Assembly (NCBI GenBank): GCA_017302615.1
Contig: JAFLDB010000006.1
Span: forward strand, 1 to 64,000
DNA: 64,000 bases
Direction: 5' to 3'
DNA from: Sphingomonadales bacterium
GTDB lineage: Bacteria > Pseudomonadota > Alphaproteobacteria > Sphingomonadales > Sphingomonadaceae
Part shown: positions 39,507 through 48,741 of the stretch, in pieces
How the letters are laid out: the number at the start of each line of letters is the position of its first letter
How positions within the stretch are numbered: position 1 is the first letter of the stretch
Program-made: the position numbers and the translations under genes
The notes under the pieces: generated by a model
The model's input: only the letters and a program-made list of their open reading frames with translations
Told to the model about the DNA's origin: nothing
Databases searched by the model: none

Positions 39507-41140
39507 CAGGGAGTCTCCTCGATCAGCATGGCCCCGAACGGCGGCAAGCCTTCCGGCCCGGCTCCGTTGACACTGGCCAGCATACGACCGGCCGGGGCCG
39601 GCAGGGCCGCTGCGGCAACCGTGTCAGGGGTGAAATTGAACAGGCACAGCAGGCTCTGGCCCTGGAAAGTGCGGCGCACGGCCAGCACCGCATCGTCCGC
39701 CAGCAGCACATCGTAACTGCCCCAGCGCAGCGCCGGCTGGCCGCGGCGCAAGGCCAACAATTGCCGGGTCAGGTTGAGCAGCGATGCCGGATCGGCTTCC
39801 TGCCGGTCGACCGCGCGGGCCAGGTTCTCCTCGCCCGGCGGCAGCCACGGCGCGTTCTGGCTGAAGCCGCCATGTTCGTCCTGCGCGGTCCACGGCAGGG
39901 GCGTGCGGGCCCCGTCGCGCGACAGGGTCAGCGGCCAGTTGGCAATCGCTTCGGGGTCCTGCAGCTGCTCGAACGGGATCTCGACCTGGGTCAGGCCCAG
40001 TTCCTCGCCCTGGTAGACGATCGGATTGCCGCGCAGCGTGATCAACAGCATGGCCTTCATCCGGGCGAAAGCGTCACGCTGATCCGGCGCACACCAGCGC
40101 GACAGGGCGCGCGGGGCATCGTGGTTTTCGAACGCCCAGCTCGGCCAGCCGGTGCCGGGGGCATCGGGCCAGCTGGCCTGGGCCTGGGCGACCAGCCTGG
40201 GGGTCAGCCGCTCGGCATAGAGGAAATCGAACCCGTAGGCGCTGTTCAGCCGGGCATCGCCAGAGGTGAAGGTGTGCATTTCCGCCAGCGCCCGCGCCCC
40301 GCCGACCTCGGCCATGGTGAAGACCGCGCCGTAATGATCGCACAGGCTGCGGATCCGCTCGATGAACGCGGGAATAGCGGCGTGCGACTGGTTGTAGAGG
40401 TGCTGCTGGAAATCGAACGGACGGGTGCGGACCTTGCCGTCATCCGGCGCGGGCGGATTGTCGGTCAGCGCCGGATCATGCATCGCGAAGTTCAGCGCAT
40501 CGAGCCGGAAACCATCCACCCCGCGGTCCAGCCAGAACCGCGCCGCGTCCAGCAGCGCGTCCTGCACTTCGCGCAGGTGGCCGTTCAGCTGCGGCTGGCC
40601 GGGCAGGAAATTGTGCAGATAATACTGCCCGCGCCGCGCATCCCAGGTCCAGGCCGGACCGCCGAACACCGACTGCCAGTTGCTGGGCGGAGAGCCATCG
40701 GCCTTGGCATCGGCCCAGACGTACCAGTCAGCGCGCGGGCCCGTGTGGCTGGCCCGGCTTTCGGCGAACCACGGATGCTCGTCAGAGGTGTGGGCATAGA
40801 CCTGGTCAATCAGGACCTTGAGGCCCAGGTCATGGGCGCGGGCGACCAGCGCGTCGAAATCGGCCAGGGTGCCGAAGATCGGATCGACCCCGCAATAGTC
40901 GGCCACGTCATAGCCGAAGTCCTTCATCGGCGAGGTGAAGAACGGCGAGATCCAGATCGCGTCCACCCCCAGCGCGGCGATGTAATCCAGCCGCCGGGTC
41001 ACCCCGGCGAGATCGCCGATCCCGTCGCCGTTGGAATCCTGGAAGCTGCGCGGATAGACCTGATAGATCGCCGCCCCGCGCCACCAGGGCTGGGTTTCGG
41101 CTTGGGCCTGGGCCGCTTCGATCTTGGCAAGACGGTTCAT
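39506..41140 (-). CDS. GH13 alpha-glucosidase (oligo-1,4/1,6-glucosidase type)
   Basis: 544 residues from ATG 41140; no signal peptide, so cytoplasmic. GH13 regions: DAIWISPFF, DQVYAHTSDEHPWF (region I), GFRLDALNFAMHD (region II, nucleophile Asp), EVGG (region III, acid/base Glu) and FENHDAPR (region IV). The opening WWRGAAIYQVYPRSFQDSNGDGIGDL is typical of the alpha-glucosidase/oligoglucosidase subfamily. It splits imported maltose and maltodextrins to glucose. In the operon between the amylase (19 bp) and GH97 (one-base overlap). Confidence 0.93.
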   Translation of the reverse strand: MNRLAKIEAAQAQAETQPWWRGAAIYQVYPRSFQDSNGDGIGDLAGVTRRLDYIAALGVDAIWISPFFTSPMKDFGYDVADYCGVDPIFGTLADFDALVARAHDLGLKVLIDQVYAHTSDEHPWFAESRASHTGPRADWYVWADAKADGSPPSNWQSVFGGPAWTWDARRGQYYLHNFLPGQPQLNGHLREVQDALLDAARFWLDRGVDGFRLDALNFAMHDPALTDNPPAPDDGKVRTRPFDFQQHLYNQSHAAIPAFIERIRSLCDHYGAVFTMAEVGGARALAEMHTFTSGDARLNSAYGFDFLYAERLTPRLVAQAQASWPDAPGTGWPSWAFENHDAPRALSRWCAPDQRDAFARMKAMLLITLRGNPIVYQGEELGLTQVEIPFEQLQDPEAIANWPLTLSRDGARTPLPWTAQDEHGGFSQNAPWLPPGEENLARAVDRQEADPASLLNLTRQLLALRRGQPALRWGSYDVLLADDAVLAVRRTFQGQSLLCLFNFTPDTVAAAALPAPAGRMLASVNGAGPEGLPPFGAMLIEETP

Positions 41141-41159
41141 GGGATCGGGGTGCTGCAAT

Positions 41160-42971
41160 TCAGTTCTTGGCCGCGCAGACGGCAAAGCCGAAAGCGGGCA
41201 GGGTTACGGCAAGGCTGCCGGGAGCGGCGGCGCGCGGCGAGCACTGGCCCGCCAGTGTGGCAAAGCCGCGACTTTGCGGATCGACCGCGACATGGGCCGA
41301 AATGGGCGCTGCGGCGGTATTGAACAGCAGCACCACTTCCTGCCCGGTCTTGGGATCGAACCGCGAAATCGCGAGCAGCCCCGGCTTGTCGGAAAAGGCG
41401 CGGATCTTCTGCAGTCCGCCCATCAGCGCCGGAGTGGCGCGGCGCACGGCGGCCAGTTCGGCAATCAGCCGGTAGAGCGGGTGGCGGGTATCGAAATTGG
41501 CATCGGCAGTGGTCGCATCGGTGCCGATCAGATCGTTGTCGTTATAGACCGCGACCTTTGAAGGGAACATGTCCTCGCGCGCCAGCTGGTCATTGCCGTC
41601 GGAAACGAAGCCCTGCTCGTCGCCCGAATAGATCGTCGGCACCCCGCGCAGGGTCAGCATCATCGCGTGGCCCAGCATCACCCGGGCCAGCAGTTCCTCG
41701 TCCGATGCCTTGGGATTGGCCTCTTTCACGAACATCGAGAAACGCCCGAAATCGTGGTTGCCCAGGAAGGTGGGAGAGATCAGCGCGGCCTTCTCTCCGC
41801 CCTTGTAAAGCGGATCGTCCTCGAACACGCGGGCCAGCACATCGGTGCCGGCCTTGCCCGAAACGACCCGCTGGGCGGCGGCGGCAAAGGCCATGTCGAG
41901 CGTCGAGGGCAGCCCCGCAATATGGGTCCAGCGGGCCAGCAGCGCGGCATCGGGATCGCCGGTCGCGACTTCGCCAAAGATGTGGAAGTTGGGAATGCCG
42001 CGCGCCTTGGCCTTGGCCAGCATGGCGGGCACGAAGACCTGCCAGAATTCCGGATTGACGTGCTTGGCCGTATCGATCCGGAAGCCGTCTATCCCGAACC
42101 GGTCGATCCAGCTGCCATAGATCTCGATCATGCCCGAAACCACGCGCGGATGCTCGGTGGCCAGATCGTCCAGCCCGACGAAATCGCCGTAGAGCGAGCT
42201 TTCCCCGGTCCAGTTCGAATTGCCGCGGTTGTGGTAATAGATCGGATCGTTGAGCCAGGCCGGTTTCTTCACCGCCTTTTCCGCCTCGGGCACGAACGGC
42301 GTATAGGCGAAGGACGGATCGCGCAGCCGCGCCCAGTTGGACGCATGGGGCACGTGATCGCCCAGGAAGCCCGGATTGATCGATTCCCCGTTCACCCCGC
42401 CGCGGCGCGAGAAGGGATAGTCGGCCTTGCTGCGATAGGCATAGTCGCCGCCTTCGCGGTACTGGATCACGTCGGCGGTGTGGTTGGCGATGATGTCCAT
42501 ATAGACCTTCATCCCCCGCGCATGGGCGGCATCGACAAAGGCCTTGAACTCCGCCTCGGTCCCGAAATGCGGATCGATGGTGGTGAAATCGGTCACCCAA
42601 TAGCCGTGATAGCCTGCGCTTTCATCGCCCTTCGGCCCCTGGACCGGCTTGTTCTTGAACACCGGGGCAAACCAGATCGCGGTCACGCCCATGCCCTGGA
42701 TATAGTCGAGCTTGCGGGTCAGCCCCTTGAGGTCGCCGCCGTGATAGAAGCCCTTGTGGGCGGGATCGAATCCGTGGTCGAGCCGGTCGCCGGCAATCCC
42801 GCCGCGATCGTTGGAGGGATCGCCATTGTCGAACCGGTCGGGCAGGACGAAGTAGATCACTTCCTGATCCGGCGTGCGGGCGCGGAAATCGCTTTTGACC
42901 GCGCGCGAAGACTGCGCCGGCAGCGGCAGGATCAGCGCGGCGGCCAGCGCCAGGGCGAGGGTCTTTTTCAC
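41160..42971 (-). CDS. Exported GH13 alpha-amylase / cyclomaltodextrinase-like enzyme
   Basis: 603 residues from GTG 42971, overlapping the halogenase stop as GTGA with GGAGAAGG upstream. Signal peptide KKTLALALAAALILPLPA. GH13 blocks: YFVLPDRFDNGDPSND, MDIIANHTADV, FGIDGFRIDTAKHV, FHIFGEVATG and FLGNHDFGRFS, so all three acidic catalytic residues are there. The DRFxxGDxxND calcium-type loop is like SusA/amylosucrase-family periplasmic amylases. It cuts starch fragments taken up by the TonB receptor encoded upstream. A much longer frame exists upstream in the ORF but overlaps the halogenase gene and is not coding. Confidence 0.92.
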   Translation of the reverse strand: MKKTLALALAAALILPLPAQSSRAVKSDFRARTPDQEVIYFVLPDRFDNGDPSNDRGGIAGDRLDHGFDPAHKGFYHGGDLKGLTRKLDYIQGMGVTAIWFAPVFKNKPVQGPKGDESAGYHGYWVTDFTTIDPHFGTEAEFKAFVDAAHARGMKVYMDIIANHTADVIQYREGGDYAYRSKADYPFSRRGGVNGESINPGFLGDHVPHASNWARLRDPSFAYTPFVPEAEKAVKKPAWLNDPIYYHNRGNSNWTGESSLYGDFVGLDDLATEHPRVVSGMIEIYGSWIDRFGIDGFRIDTAKHVNPEFWQVFVPAMLAKAKARGIPNFHIFGEVATGDPDAALLARWTHIAGLPSTLDMAFAAAAQRVVSGKAGTDVLARVFEDDPLYKGGEKAALISPTFLGNHDFGRFSMFVKEANPKASDEELLARVMLGHAMMLTLRGVPTIYSGDEQGFVSDGNDQLAREDMFPSKVAVYNDNDLIGTDATTADANFDTRHPLYRLIAELAAVRRATPALMGGLQKIRAFSDKPGLLAISRFDPKTGQEVVLLFNTAAAPISAHVAVDPQSRGFATLAGQCSPRAAAPGSLAVTLPAFGFAVCAAKN

Positions 42972-44482
42972 GCGGCCTTCTCCTTGGCTGCCGCGCCGCA
43001 CAGGGCAGCGACGCAATCGATGTGCATGGGCATCGGCCGCACCGTTTCGATGCAGGCCTTTTCGACCGCGCCAAGGAAAGCGGCAAGCTCTTCCTGGGGA
43101 TAGCGATCGGCAATCGGGTTCCAGCTGCCCGCCACCAGACCCTGCCCGACCAGCACCTGCAGCCAGGCGACTTCGGTAAACAGCTCGTCGGTGGCCGGCT
43201 GGATCTGGTTGGCGGCGCGGAATTCGGCGATCCGCTGGGCCAGCGTTTCGGGCAGTTCCAGAGCCCGCATCCGGTCCCAGAACGGCTGGCCGGTACGCTG
43301 GTTGGCCCAGTAGTGCAGGATCAGGAAATCGCGGATCGTCTCGAACTCGGCAGCGGAGCGGCGGTTGAAGCCTTCCACCACGGCGGGCTCGATGTGCTTG
43401 CCGGGCAGCACGGTCAAAAGCCGGGTGATGGTCGACTGGATCAGGTGGATCGAGGTCGATTCCAGCGGCTCCAGGAACCCGCTGGACAGCCCCACCGCCA
43501 GCACGTTGCGGTTCCAGATCCGCTTGCGGCGGCCGGTGACGAAGGGGATCGCGCGCGGATCGGCGAGCGGCTTGCCATCGAGGTTGGCCAGCAGCACGGC
43601 GCTGGCCTCGTCCTCGCTCATGTATTCGCTGCAGAACACGTGGCCGTTGCCGATCCGGTGCTGCAGCGGGATCCGCCACTGCCACCCGGCGGCGCGCGCG
43701 GTGGAGCGGGTGTAGGGGGTGAAATTGCCCGAGGGCTCGCACGGCACGGCGACCGCCCGGTCGCACGGCAGCCAGTGGCGCCAGTCCTCGTATCCGGTCT
43801 TCAGCTCCTGTTCGATCAGCAGGCCCTTGAAGCCGGAACAGTCGATGAAGAAGTCGCCGGCAATCGCGCGGCCATCATTGGTCATGACAGCAGCGATATC
43901 GCCGCTGTCCGTCCGGCTGGCCCCGGCCAGCGTCGCCTCGATCCGCTCCACACCGCGCTTCTCGGCATAGTCGCGCAGGAACGCGGCATAGAGCCCGGCG
44001 TCGAAGTGATAGGCATAGGGCACTTCGGGAATGCCCGGCCCGCGCGCGTCGATCGCCATCCGCCCGGTCCGGGCAGCGAGCTCGTTGGCAGAATAGTGCG
44101 CCAGCGGCTTGGCGATCCCCAGCGCCCGCCCCCGCGCCCAGAAGTGACGGAACGGCAGCACGCCCAGCTGGCGGCCGACCGTGCCGAAAGCGTGCATGTA
44201 GCTGTGCCCGTCCTCCAGCCAGCCGGCAAATTCAATGCCCAGCTTGAACGAACCCTTGGTGGCGGCCAGGAACGCGCCTTCGTCGATTTCCAGCGCGTCG
44301 TTGAACAGGCGGATGGCGGGAATCGTCGCCTCGCCGACGCCGACGGTGCCGATCGTCTCGCTTTCCACCAGCGTGATCGCGTAGCCCGGCGGGGCGAAGC
44401 GGGCGAGCATGGCGGCACTCATCCACCCGGCGGTACCGCCGCCGACGATCACGATGCGCATTACGGATTGTTCGTCAGTCAT
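42968..44482 (-). CDS. Tryptophan halogenase-family flavoprotein in the alpha-glucan operon
   Basis: 504 residues. FAD-binding GGGTAGWMSAAML near the N-terminus and the halogenase Lys region LAATKGSFKLGIEF. The signature WxWxIP is present as GWQWRIPLQHR, and FLEPLESTSIHLIQSTI is the conserved C-terminal block. Sequence thus has the features of a flavin-dependent halogenase, which needs reduced FADH2 and halide. Yet it sits between a sugar TonB receptor and an amylase. Related halogenase homologues accompany TonB receptors in many sphingomonads, Caulobacter and Xanthomonas loci, without a proven substrate as far as I know. Cytoplasmic; no flavin reductase nearby. Confidence 0.88.
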   Translation of the reverse strand: MTDEQSVMRIVIVGGGTAGWMSAAMLARFAPPGYAITLVESETIGTVGVGEATIPAIRLFNDALEIDEGAFLAATKGSFKLGIEFAGWLEDGHSYMHAFGTVGRQLGVLPFRHFWARGRALGIAKPLAHYSANELAARTGRMAIDARGPGIPEVPYAYHFDAGLYAAFLRDYAEKRGVERIEATLAGASRTDSGDIAAVMTNDGRAIAGDFFIDCSGFKGLLIEQELKTGYEDWRHWLPCDRAVAVPCEPSGNFTPYTRSTARAAGWQWRIPLQHRIGNGHVFCSEYMSEDEASAVLLANLDGKPLADPRAIPFVTGRRKRIWNRNVLAVGLSSGFLEPLESTSIHLIQSTITRLLTVLPGKHIEPAVVEGFNRRSAAEFETIRDFLILHYWANQRTGQPFWDRMRALELPETLAQRIAEFRAANQIQPATDELFTEVAWLQVLVGQGLVAGSWNPIADRYPQEELAAFLGAVEKACIETVRPMPMHIDCVAALCGAAAKEKAA

Positions 44483-44550
44483 CGCTTGTCCCCTTGCCCG
44501 GTGGAACGTGCAGCAGAGCGCCGTTCGGGGTCGAGTTCAAGTCGGTCGGC

Positions 44551-44590
44551 GGCGTGCGGAGCGGAAGCTTTCGCTACCGTCCCGCACGCC
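44551..44590 (-). other. Long hairpin between receptor and halogenase genes
   Basis: GGCGTGCGG (44551-44559) and CCGCACGCC (44582-44590) make a perfect 9-bp outer stem, and AGCG/CGCT pairs inside. It lies 18 bp past the receptor stop on the minus strand, without a T-run. It could stabilise the receptor mRNA or partly terminate, giving more receptor than enzyme. Confidence 0.5.
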
Positions 44591-44607
44591 TGCCCCCCCA
44601 TGACCGC

Positions 44608-47364
44608 TTAGAACTTATAGGTGAACCCGGCCAGGAACCGGCGGCCATAGGCCTGGTAATCGATCACCTGACGCGGATCGCCCGGGTTGTAGGTGACGAA
44701 GGGCTCATCGCTGAGGTTCTGACCCTGGACATAGATCGACAGGCCGTGGAGCGGGCTGCCTTCCTGGAAGTCATAGCCGATCTGCGCGTCGAAGATCGTT
44801 TCCGGAGCCGCGCGGCGCCGCACGCGGTTGGCCGCAAAGCCGGAGACTTCGCCGACGAAGGTAGAGCGATAACGCATCGACCCGCGCAGGTTGAAGCCGC
44901 CCTTTTCGAAGAACAGGGTGCCGTTGACGACCCACTTCGAATAGCCCGGCAGGTCTTCCGCCGCGCCGCCCGGGTTGGGCTTGATCTTGGTTTCGGTATA
45001 GCTGGCACCGCCGGTCAGGCCGAAGCCGTCAAGCGCGGGAACCACTTCGCCGAACGGCAGGGTGGCTGCCACTTCGACCCCGTAGAGCGAGCCGCCGGTA
45101 CCGTTGATCGGAATGTTGAGCACGGCATTGGGCGCAATCGTGATGCCCGCCCCCGGCGAAGCCAGCGCCAGGCTGGAAGTCGGGATTACAACGTCCTGGT
45201 TGTAGATGTAGCTCTTCAGATCCTTGTAGAAGAACTGCACGCCCAGGAAGCCCTTGGTGCCGAAGTACTTTTCAAAGGTCAGGTCGACCGCGTTGGCGCG
45301 CCACGGACGCAGGTCCGGGTTGCCCGATCCGCCGGTGACCGCCACGCTGGTCGGCCCGGTAAAGCTGTAACCGAAGCTGGCCGAAGCGCGCATGTCGTCC
45401 AGCCGCGGCCGGATGATTTCACGCGCCGCAGCAAAGCGGACCACGAAATCGCTTTCGAAACGCAGCGACAGGTTGAGGCTGGGCAGCACGTCGACATAGT
45501 CGGTGCTGGCGGTGCGCACCGCAGTGCCGATGTTGGGCGAACCGTTGGGGTTGGTCCCCAGGTACACCGCGCTGGCCCCGGTCGAGGTCTGATCGGTGAC
45601 GATCACCTGCACGCCGAAGTTGCCGGTCAGCTTCGCCGAACCCAGATCGGCGTCGATGTTGGCCTGCACGTACCCGGTCATCAGGCTTTCCTCGACCGAG
45701 TAGCTCTTCACCACCACGTCGCCGTAGGGGTTGGGCACCAGCTTGTAGACGCCACCCTCGATCAGCGCGATCGGATCGTAGCTGATCATCGGACCAAGGC
45801 CGAGGAACGCCAGGTTGGTGGTGCCGAGTCGGTACTGGGTCGGCACAGCCACGCTGACGGTGCCGGTGGTGTTGGCGGTCAGGCCGATGAAGTATTCGTC
45901 CGGAACCAGCGACTTGGTGCGCTTGGTGTAGTTCATGCCCAGCTGGACGCTCTTCACCGGGCCGTCGAAGTTGCGCTTCACTTCGCCGCGGAACTGGTAG
46001 AGCTTATCCTCGACGATGCGGTCGTTGTAGTAACCGTCCTGGCCGCCATCGATGCGGGTGCCGTTGGTGGCGATCTGGGTGCCGCCCCAGCCCTGCGGGC
46101 TGGTCAGCAGGATATTGTTGTAATCGCCATAGTTCAGCGTCGGGCGGAACACGGTGCCAGTGGTGCCGGACGTGAAGCCCAGCGTATCGGTGGCGCCCAC
46201 GCCGCCGCGGCCGGTGCCGGCATAGGTTTCCAGCGCCAGTTCGTTGCGGTCGGTGCCCGAATAGCTGATGTCGAGCATGGCATCCCAGCCATCGTCGCCC
46301 TTGTAATCCAGATTCCAGCCGAACGAGTACAGCTTGGCCTTGCGCTGGAAGGCATCGTTGCGGACCACGCCCTTGACGCCGTTGTAGGTGCCGGCGGTGA
46401 CGAAGCCGCCGCTGGCGGTATAGCCCGGAGCCAGCGTCGCGCTCGACCACCACAGCGGCAGTTCGATGCCGCGCTTGATGTTGTTGTCTTCAAAGTCCGA
46501 ATAGAACGCATCGAAGGTGCTGGTCAGGTTCGGCGTCGCCTTGATTTCCAGCGTGCCGTTCAGGCCGAGGCGGGTCAGCTGCGAAGAGGTGACATAGCTC
46601 TTCGAGCCGCCGATGATGGCATTGCCGGCCGGGCCGCCCGGATAACCCCAGGCGTTGAATTCCTTGGTCTGGTACCATTCGTTGACATAGCTGGCGCCCA
46701 GCACGATCCCGATGGTGTCATCCTTGAGCTGCGTGACGAACAGGCCATTGACGCGGAAACCCTTGTCGTTCGACCCGGCGTTGAGCTTGCCGTTGTCAGC
46801 CAGGGTGCCGCGCGCACCGACCGAGAAGATGGTCTTGCCGGCAGCCAGCGGACGGATCGTGCGCAGATCGACCGTGCCCGACAGGCCTTGCCCGACCAGG
46901 CTGGCGGTGGGCGACTTGTAGACATTGACCTGGCTGATCATTTCCGAGGGATACTGATCGTATTCGACCGCGCGGTTATCACCGGTCGAGGTCTGTTCGC
47001 GGCCATTGAGCAGCGTGGTCGAGAAGTCCGGGGCAAAGCCGCGGATGGTGATCGAGTTCGAGCGGCCCGACAGGCGCTGCGAGGTCAGGCCCGGCAGGCG
47101 GGCGATCGATTCCGCGATCGAGGCATCGGGCAGCTTGCCGATGTCTTCGGCCGAGACCGATTCGACGATCTGGTCGGAGCTCTTCTTCTTGTTGACCGCG
47201 TTTTCCAGGCTGGCGCGGAAACCGGTGACGATGATTTCGTCAGCCGCGCCGTCGGCAGCCGGAGCGTCCTGCGCCATGGCCGCCGAAGGCAGCGCGATGG
47301 CCGAGATGGCGATGGCGAGGGCGGAAACCCCACGGCCACCCATGAACTTGGTGCGAAGCGTCAC
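44608..47364 (-). CDS. TonB-dependent outer-membrane receptor for maltodextrins
   Basis: 918 residues from GTG 47364, with GGGAGAG 6 bases upstream. Signal peptide ALAIAISAIALPSAAMAQ, TonB box DEIIVTGFRAS, plug domain (SVSAEDIGKLPDASIAESIARLPG, ITIRGFAPDFSTTLLNGRE) and a long beta-barrel ending in the aromatic YKF. The DASIAESIARLPGL plug is the sphingomonad/Caulobacter sugar-receptor type (MalA-like). It imports maltodextrins over the outer membrane using TonB energy. First gene of the enzyme operon; the operator-like GCATACGTATACC lies about 140 bp upstream of its start. Confidence 0.93.
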   Translation of the reverse strand: MTLRTKFMGGRGVSALAIAISAIALPSAAMAQDAPAADGAADEIIVTGFRASLENAVNKKKSSDQIVESVSAEDIGKLPDASIAESIARLPGLTSQRLSGRSNSITIRGFAPDFSTTLLNGREQTSTGDNRAVEYDQYPSEMISQVNVYKSPTASLVGQGLSGTVDLRTIRPLAAGKTIFSVGARGTLADNGKLNAGSNDKGFRVNGLFVTQLKDDTIGIVLGASYVNEWYQTKEFNAWGYPGGPAGNAIIGGSKSYVTSSQLTRLGLNGTLEIKATPNLTSTFDAFYSDFEDNNIKRGIELPLWWSSATLAPGYTASGGFVTAGTYNGVKGVVRNDAFQRKAKLYSFGWNLDYKGDDGWDAMLDISYSGTDRNELALETYAGTGRGGVGATDTLGFTSGTTGTVFRPTLNYGDYNNILLTSPQGWGGTQIATNGTRIDGGQDGYYNDRIVEDKLYQFRGEVKRNFDGPVKSVQLGMNYTKRTKSLVPDEYFIGLTANTTGTVSVAVPTQYRLGTTNLAFLGLGPMISYDPIALIEGGVYKLVPNPYGDVVVKSYSVEESLMTGYVQANIDADLGSAKLTGNFGVQVIVTDQTSTGASAVYLGTNPNGSPNIGTAVRTASTDYVDVLPSLNLSLRFESDFVVRFAAAREIIRPRLDDMRASASFGYSFTGPTSVAVTGGSGNPDLRPWRANAVDLTFEKYFGTKGFLGVQFFYKDLKSYIYNQDVVIPTSSLALASPGAGITIAPNAVLNIPINGTGGSLYGVEVAATLPFGEVVPALDGFGLTGGASYTETKIKPNPGGAAEDLPGYSKWVVNGTLFFEKGGFNLRGSMRYRSTFVGEVSGFAANRVRRRAAPETIFDAQIGYDFQEGSPLHGLSIYVQGQNLSDEPFVTYNPGDPRQVIDYQAYGRRFLAGFTYKF

Positions 47365-47501
47365 GATGTACTCTCCCTAGAACCTCGCCGGAAAGCTTGG
47401 GCCCCGGCGGCCAGACCCCTGTGGCGCAGGAAGGCTTTTGCGCCTTCTCCCCCTGCATCGGCTGTCACGAATAGGGCCGCGCCATGGCAATCCGGAAGAA
47501 G

Positions 47502-47514
47502 GCATACGTATACC
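47502..47514. promoter_or_regulatory. Predicted LacI-type operator, receptor/lacI intergenic region
   Basis: GCATACGTATACC has the central CG and near-palindromic arms (core ATACGTAT) of LacI-family operators. It lies between the divergent receptor and regulator genes. Twelve of 13 bases match, in reverse orientation, the site at 48675-48687 before the MFS gene. Confidence 0.65.
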
Positions 47515-47533
47515 AATTTATGCATGGGCCCGA

Positions 47534-47564
47534 TTGTGGCGCGGCGAGCACGGTTGTGGCGCGG
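47534..47564. repeat. Pair of TTGTGGCGCGG direct repeats, 20-bp period
   Basis: Identical 11-mers at 47534-47544 and 47554-47564, so one copy every two helical turns. A partial copy (CTGTGGCGCAGG) occurs near 47416. They are placed between the predicted operator and the lacI start at 47641. They may bind an activator or be chance. Confidence 0.35.
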
Positions 47565-47640
47565 TCCTGGTGGCTTCCCCTTGGCATGGATTGCGGGTGC
47601 GGAAACAAAGCCCTAGGCTGCCCCGCAACGGGAGAGAGGG

Positions 47641-48675
47641 ATGGGCCGCAAGCGTTCCACCAAGCCGACCAGTTTCGACATCGCCTATCTGGCGGGGGTT
47701 TCGCAGCCGACCGTCAGCCGCGCGCTGCGCGGATCGAAATCGGTCAGCCTCGCCACCCGTCAGCGGATCGAGCAGATCGCCCGCGAACTGAACTATTCGG
47801 TCGACAAAAACGCCTCCTCGCTCCGCTCGCAGCGCGCCAATACCATCGCCCTGCTGTTCTTCGAGGATCCGACCCCGGACGGGGCCAACATCAACCCGTT
47901 CTTCCTCGCCATGCTGGGCGCGATCACCCGGGCCAGCGCCAATCGCGGGCTGGACCTGCTGATCTCGTTCCAGAAGATGGAGGACGATTGGCACGTCCGC
48001 TATCAGGACAGCCACCGCGCCGACGGACTGATCCTGCTGGGCTATGGGGACTACACGCTCTACGAAAAGCGCCTCAACCAGCTGGTGGCAAGCGACACCC
48101 ATTTTGTCCGCTGGGGCTCGGTCGGCGATGACAACATCGGCGCCACGGTCGGCTCGGACAATTTCGGGGCCGGGCGGCAGGCAGGCGAGCATCTGCTTTC
48201 GCTGGGGCGGCGGCGGATCGCCTTTCTGGGCCAGGCGGACGAGCATTATCCCGAATTCGCCGAACGCTATCGCGGCCTTTGCGCCGCCCTGGCCGAGGCC
48301 GGGGAAGCGCCCGATCCGGCGCTGCAGGCCGATGCCCTGTCGAGCGAGGAGGATGGCCGCGGCGCGGTGGCGCGGCTGCTGGAAAGCGGCGCCCGGTTCG
48401 ATGCGGTGTTCGCCGCCAGCGACCTGATCGCGATCGGCGCGCTGCAAGCGCTGGGCGAGGCCGGTATGGCCGTGCCGCAGGACATCGCGGTGATGGGCTT
48501 CGACAACATCCCCGCCGCCAGCCTGACCAACCCGCCGCTGACCACGCTGGTCCAGGACCTCAAGACCGGGGGCGAGCTGCTGGTCGAAACCCTGATCGCC
48601 CAGATCGAAGGGCGCAGCGTGCCTGCGCCGACCATCCCGGCCCGGCTGGTGGTGCGCCGGAGCACGACCGGCTAG
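47641..48675 (+). CDS. LacI family transcriptional regulator of the alpha-glucan locus
   Basis: 344 residues, with GGAGAGAGGG before the ATG. Helix-turn-helix SFDIAYLAGVSQPTVSRALR at the N-terminus, hinge helix YSVDKNASSLRSQRANTIAL, then a periplasmic-binding-protein-like effector domain (DNIGATVGSDNFGAGRQAGE, DAVFAASDLIAIGALQALGEA, FDNIPAASLTNPPLTTL). It most likely represses both arms of the locus and is released by a maltose-type sugar. The two matching operator-like sites at 47502 and 48675 support this. Divergent from the receptor operon and 66 bp upstream of the MFS gene. Confidence 0.92.
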   Translation: MGRKRSTKPTSFDIAYLAGVSQPTVSRALRGSKSVSLATRQRIEQIARELNYSVDKNASSLRSQRANTIALLFFEDPTPDGANINPFFLAMLGAITRASANRGLDLLISFQKMEDDWHVRYQDSHRADGLILLGYGDYTLYEKRLNQLVASDTHFVRWGSVGDDNIGATVGSDNFGAGRQAGEHLLSLGRRRIAFLGQADEHYPEFAERYRGLCAALAEAGEAPDPALQADALSSEEDGRGAVARLLESGARFDAVFAASDLIAIGALQALGEAGMAVPQDIAVMGFDNIPAASLTNPPLTTLVQDLKTGGELLVETLIAQIEGRSVPAPTIPARLVVRRSTTG

Positions 48676-48687
48676 GTATTCGTATGC
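48675..48687. promoter_or_regulatory. Predicted LacI-type operator between lacI and the sugar permease
   Basis: GGTATTCGTATGC begins at the last base of the lacI stop codon. Its reverse complement GCATACGAATACC differs at one base from the site at 47502-47514. It lies 54 bp before the MFS start, suggesting the permease has its own repressed promoter. Confidence 0.65.
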
Positions 48688-48741
48688 GTGTTGTCGCGCC
48701 GCGCCGGGCGTGCAAGTCAGGGCTCCAATAAGGGGAGAGCC

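Noticed and set aside
41160..43766. 868-residue frame upstream of the amylase
   Set aside because: The part before GTG 42971 overlaps the halogenase gene in another frame and is Arg/Gly-rich; the signal peptide begins at the GTG.
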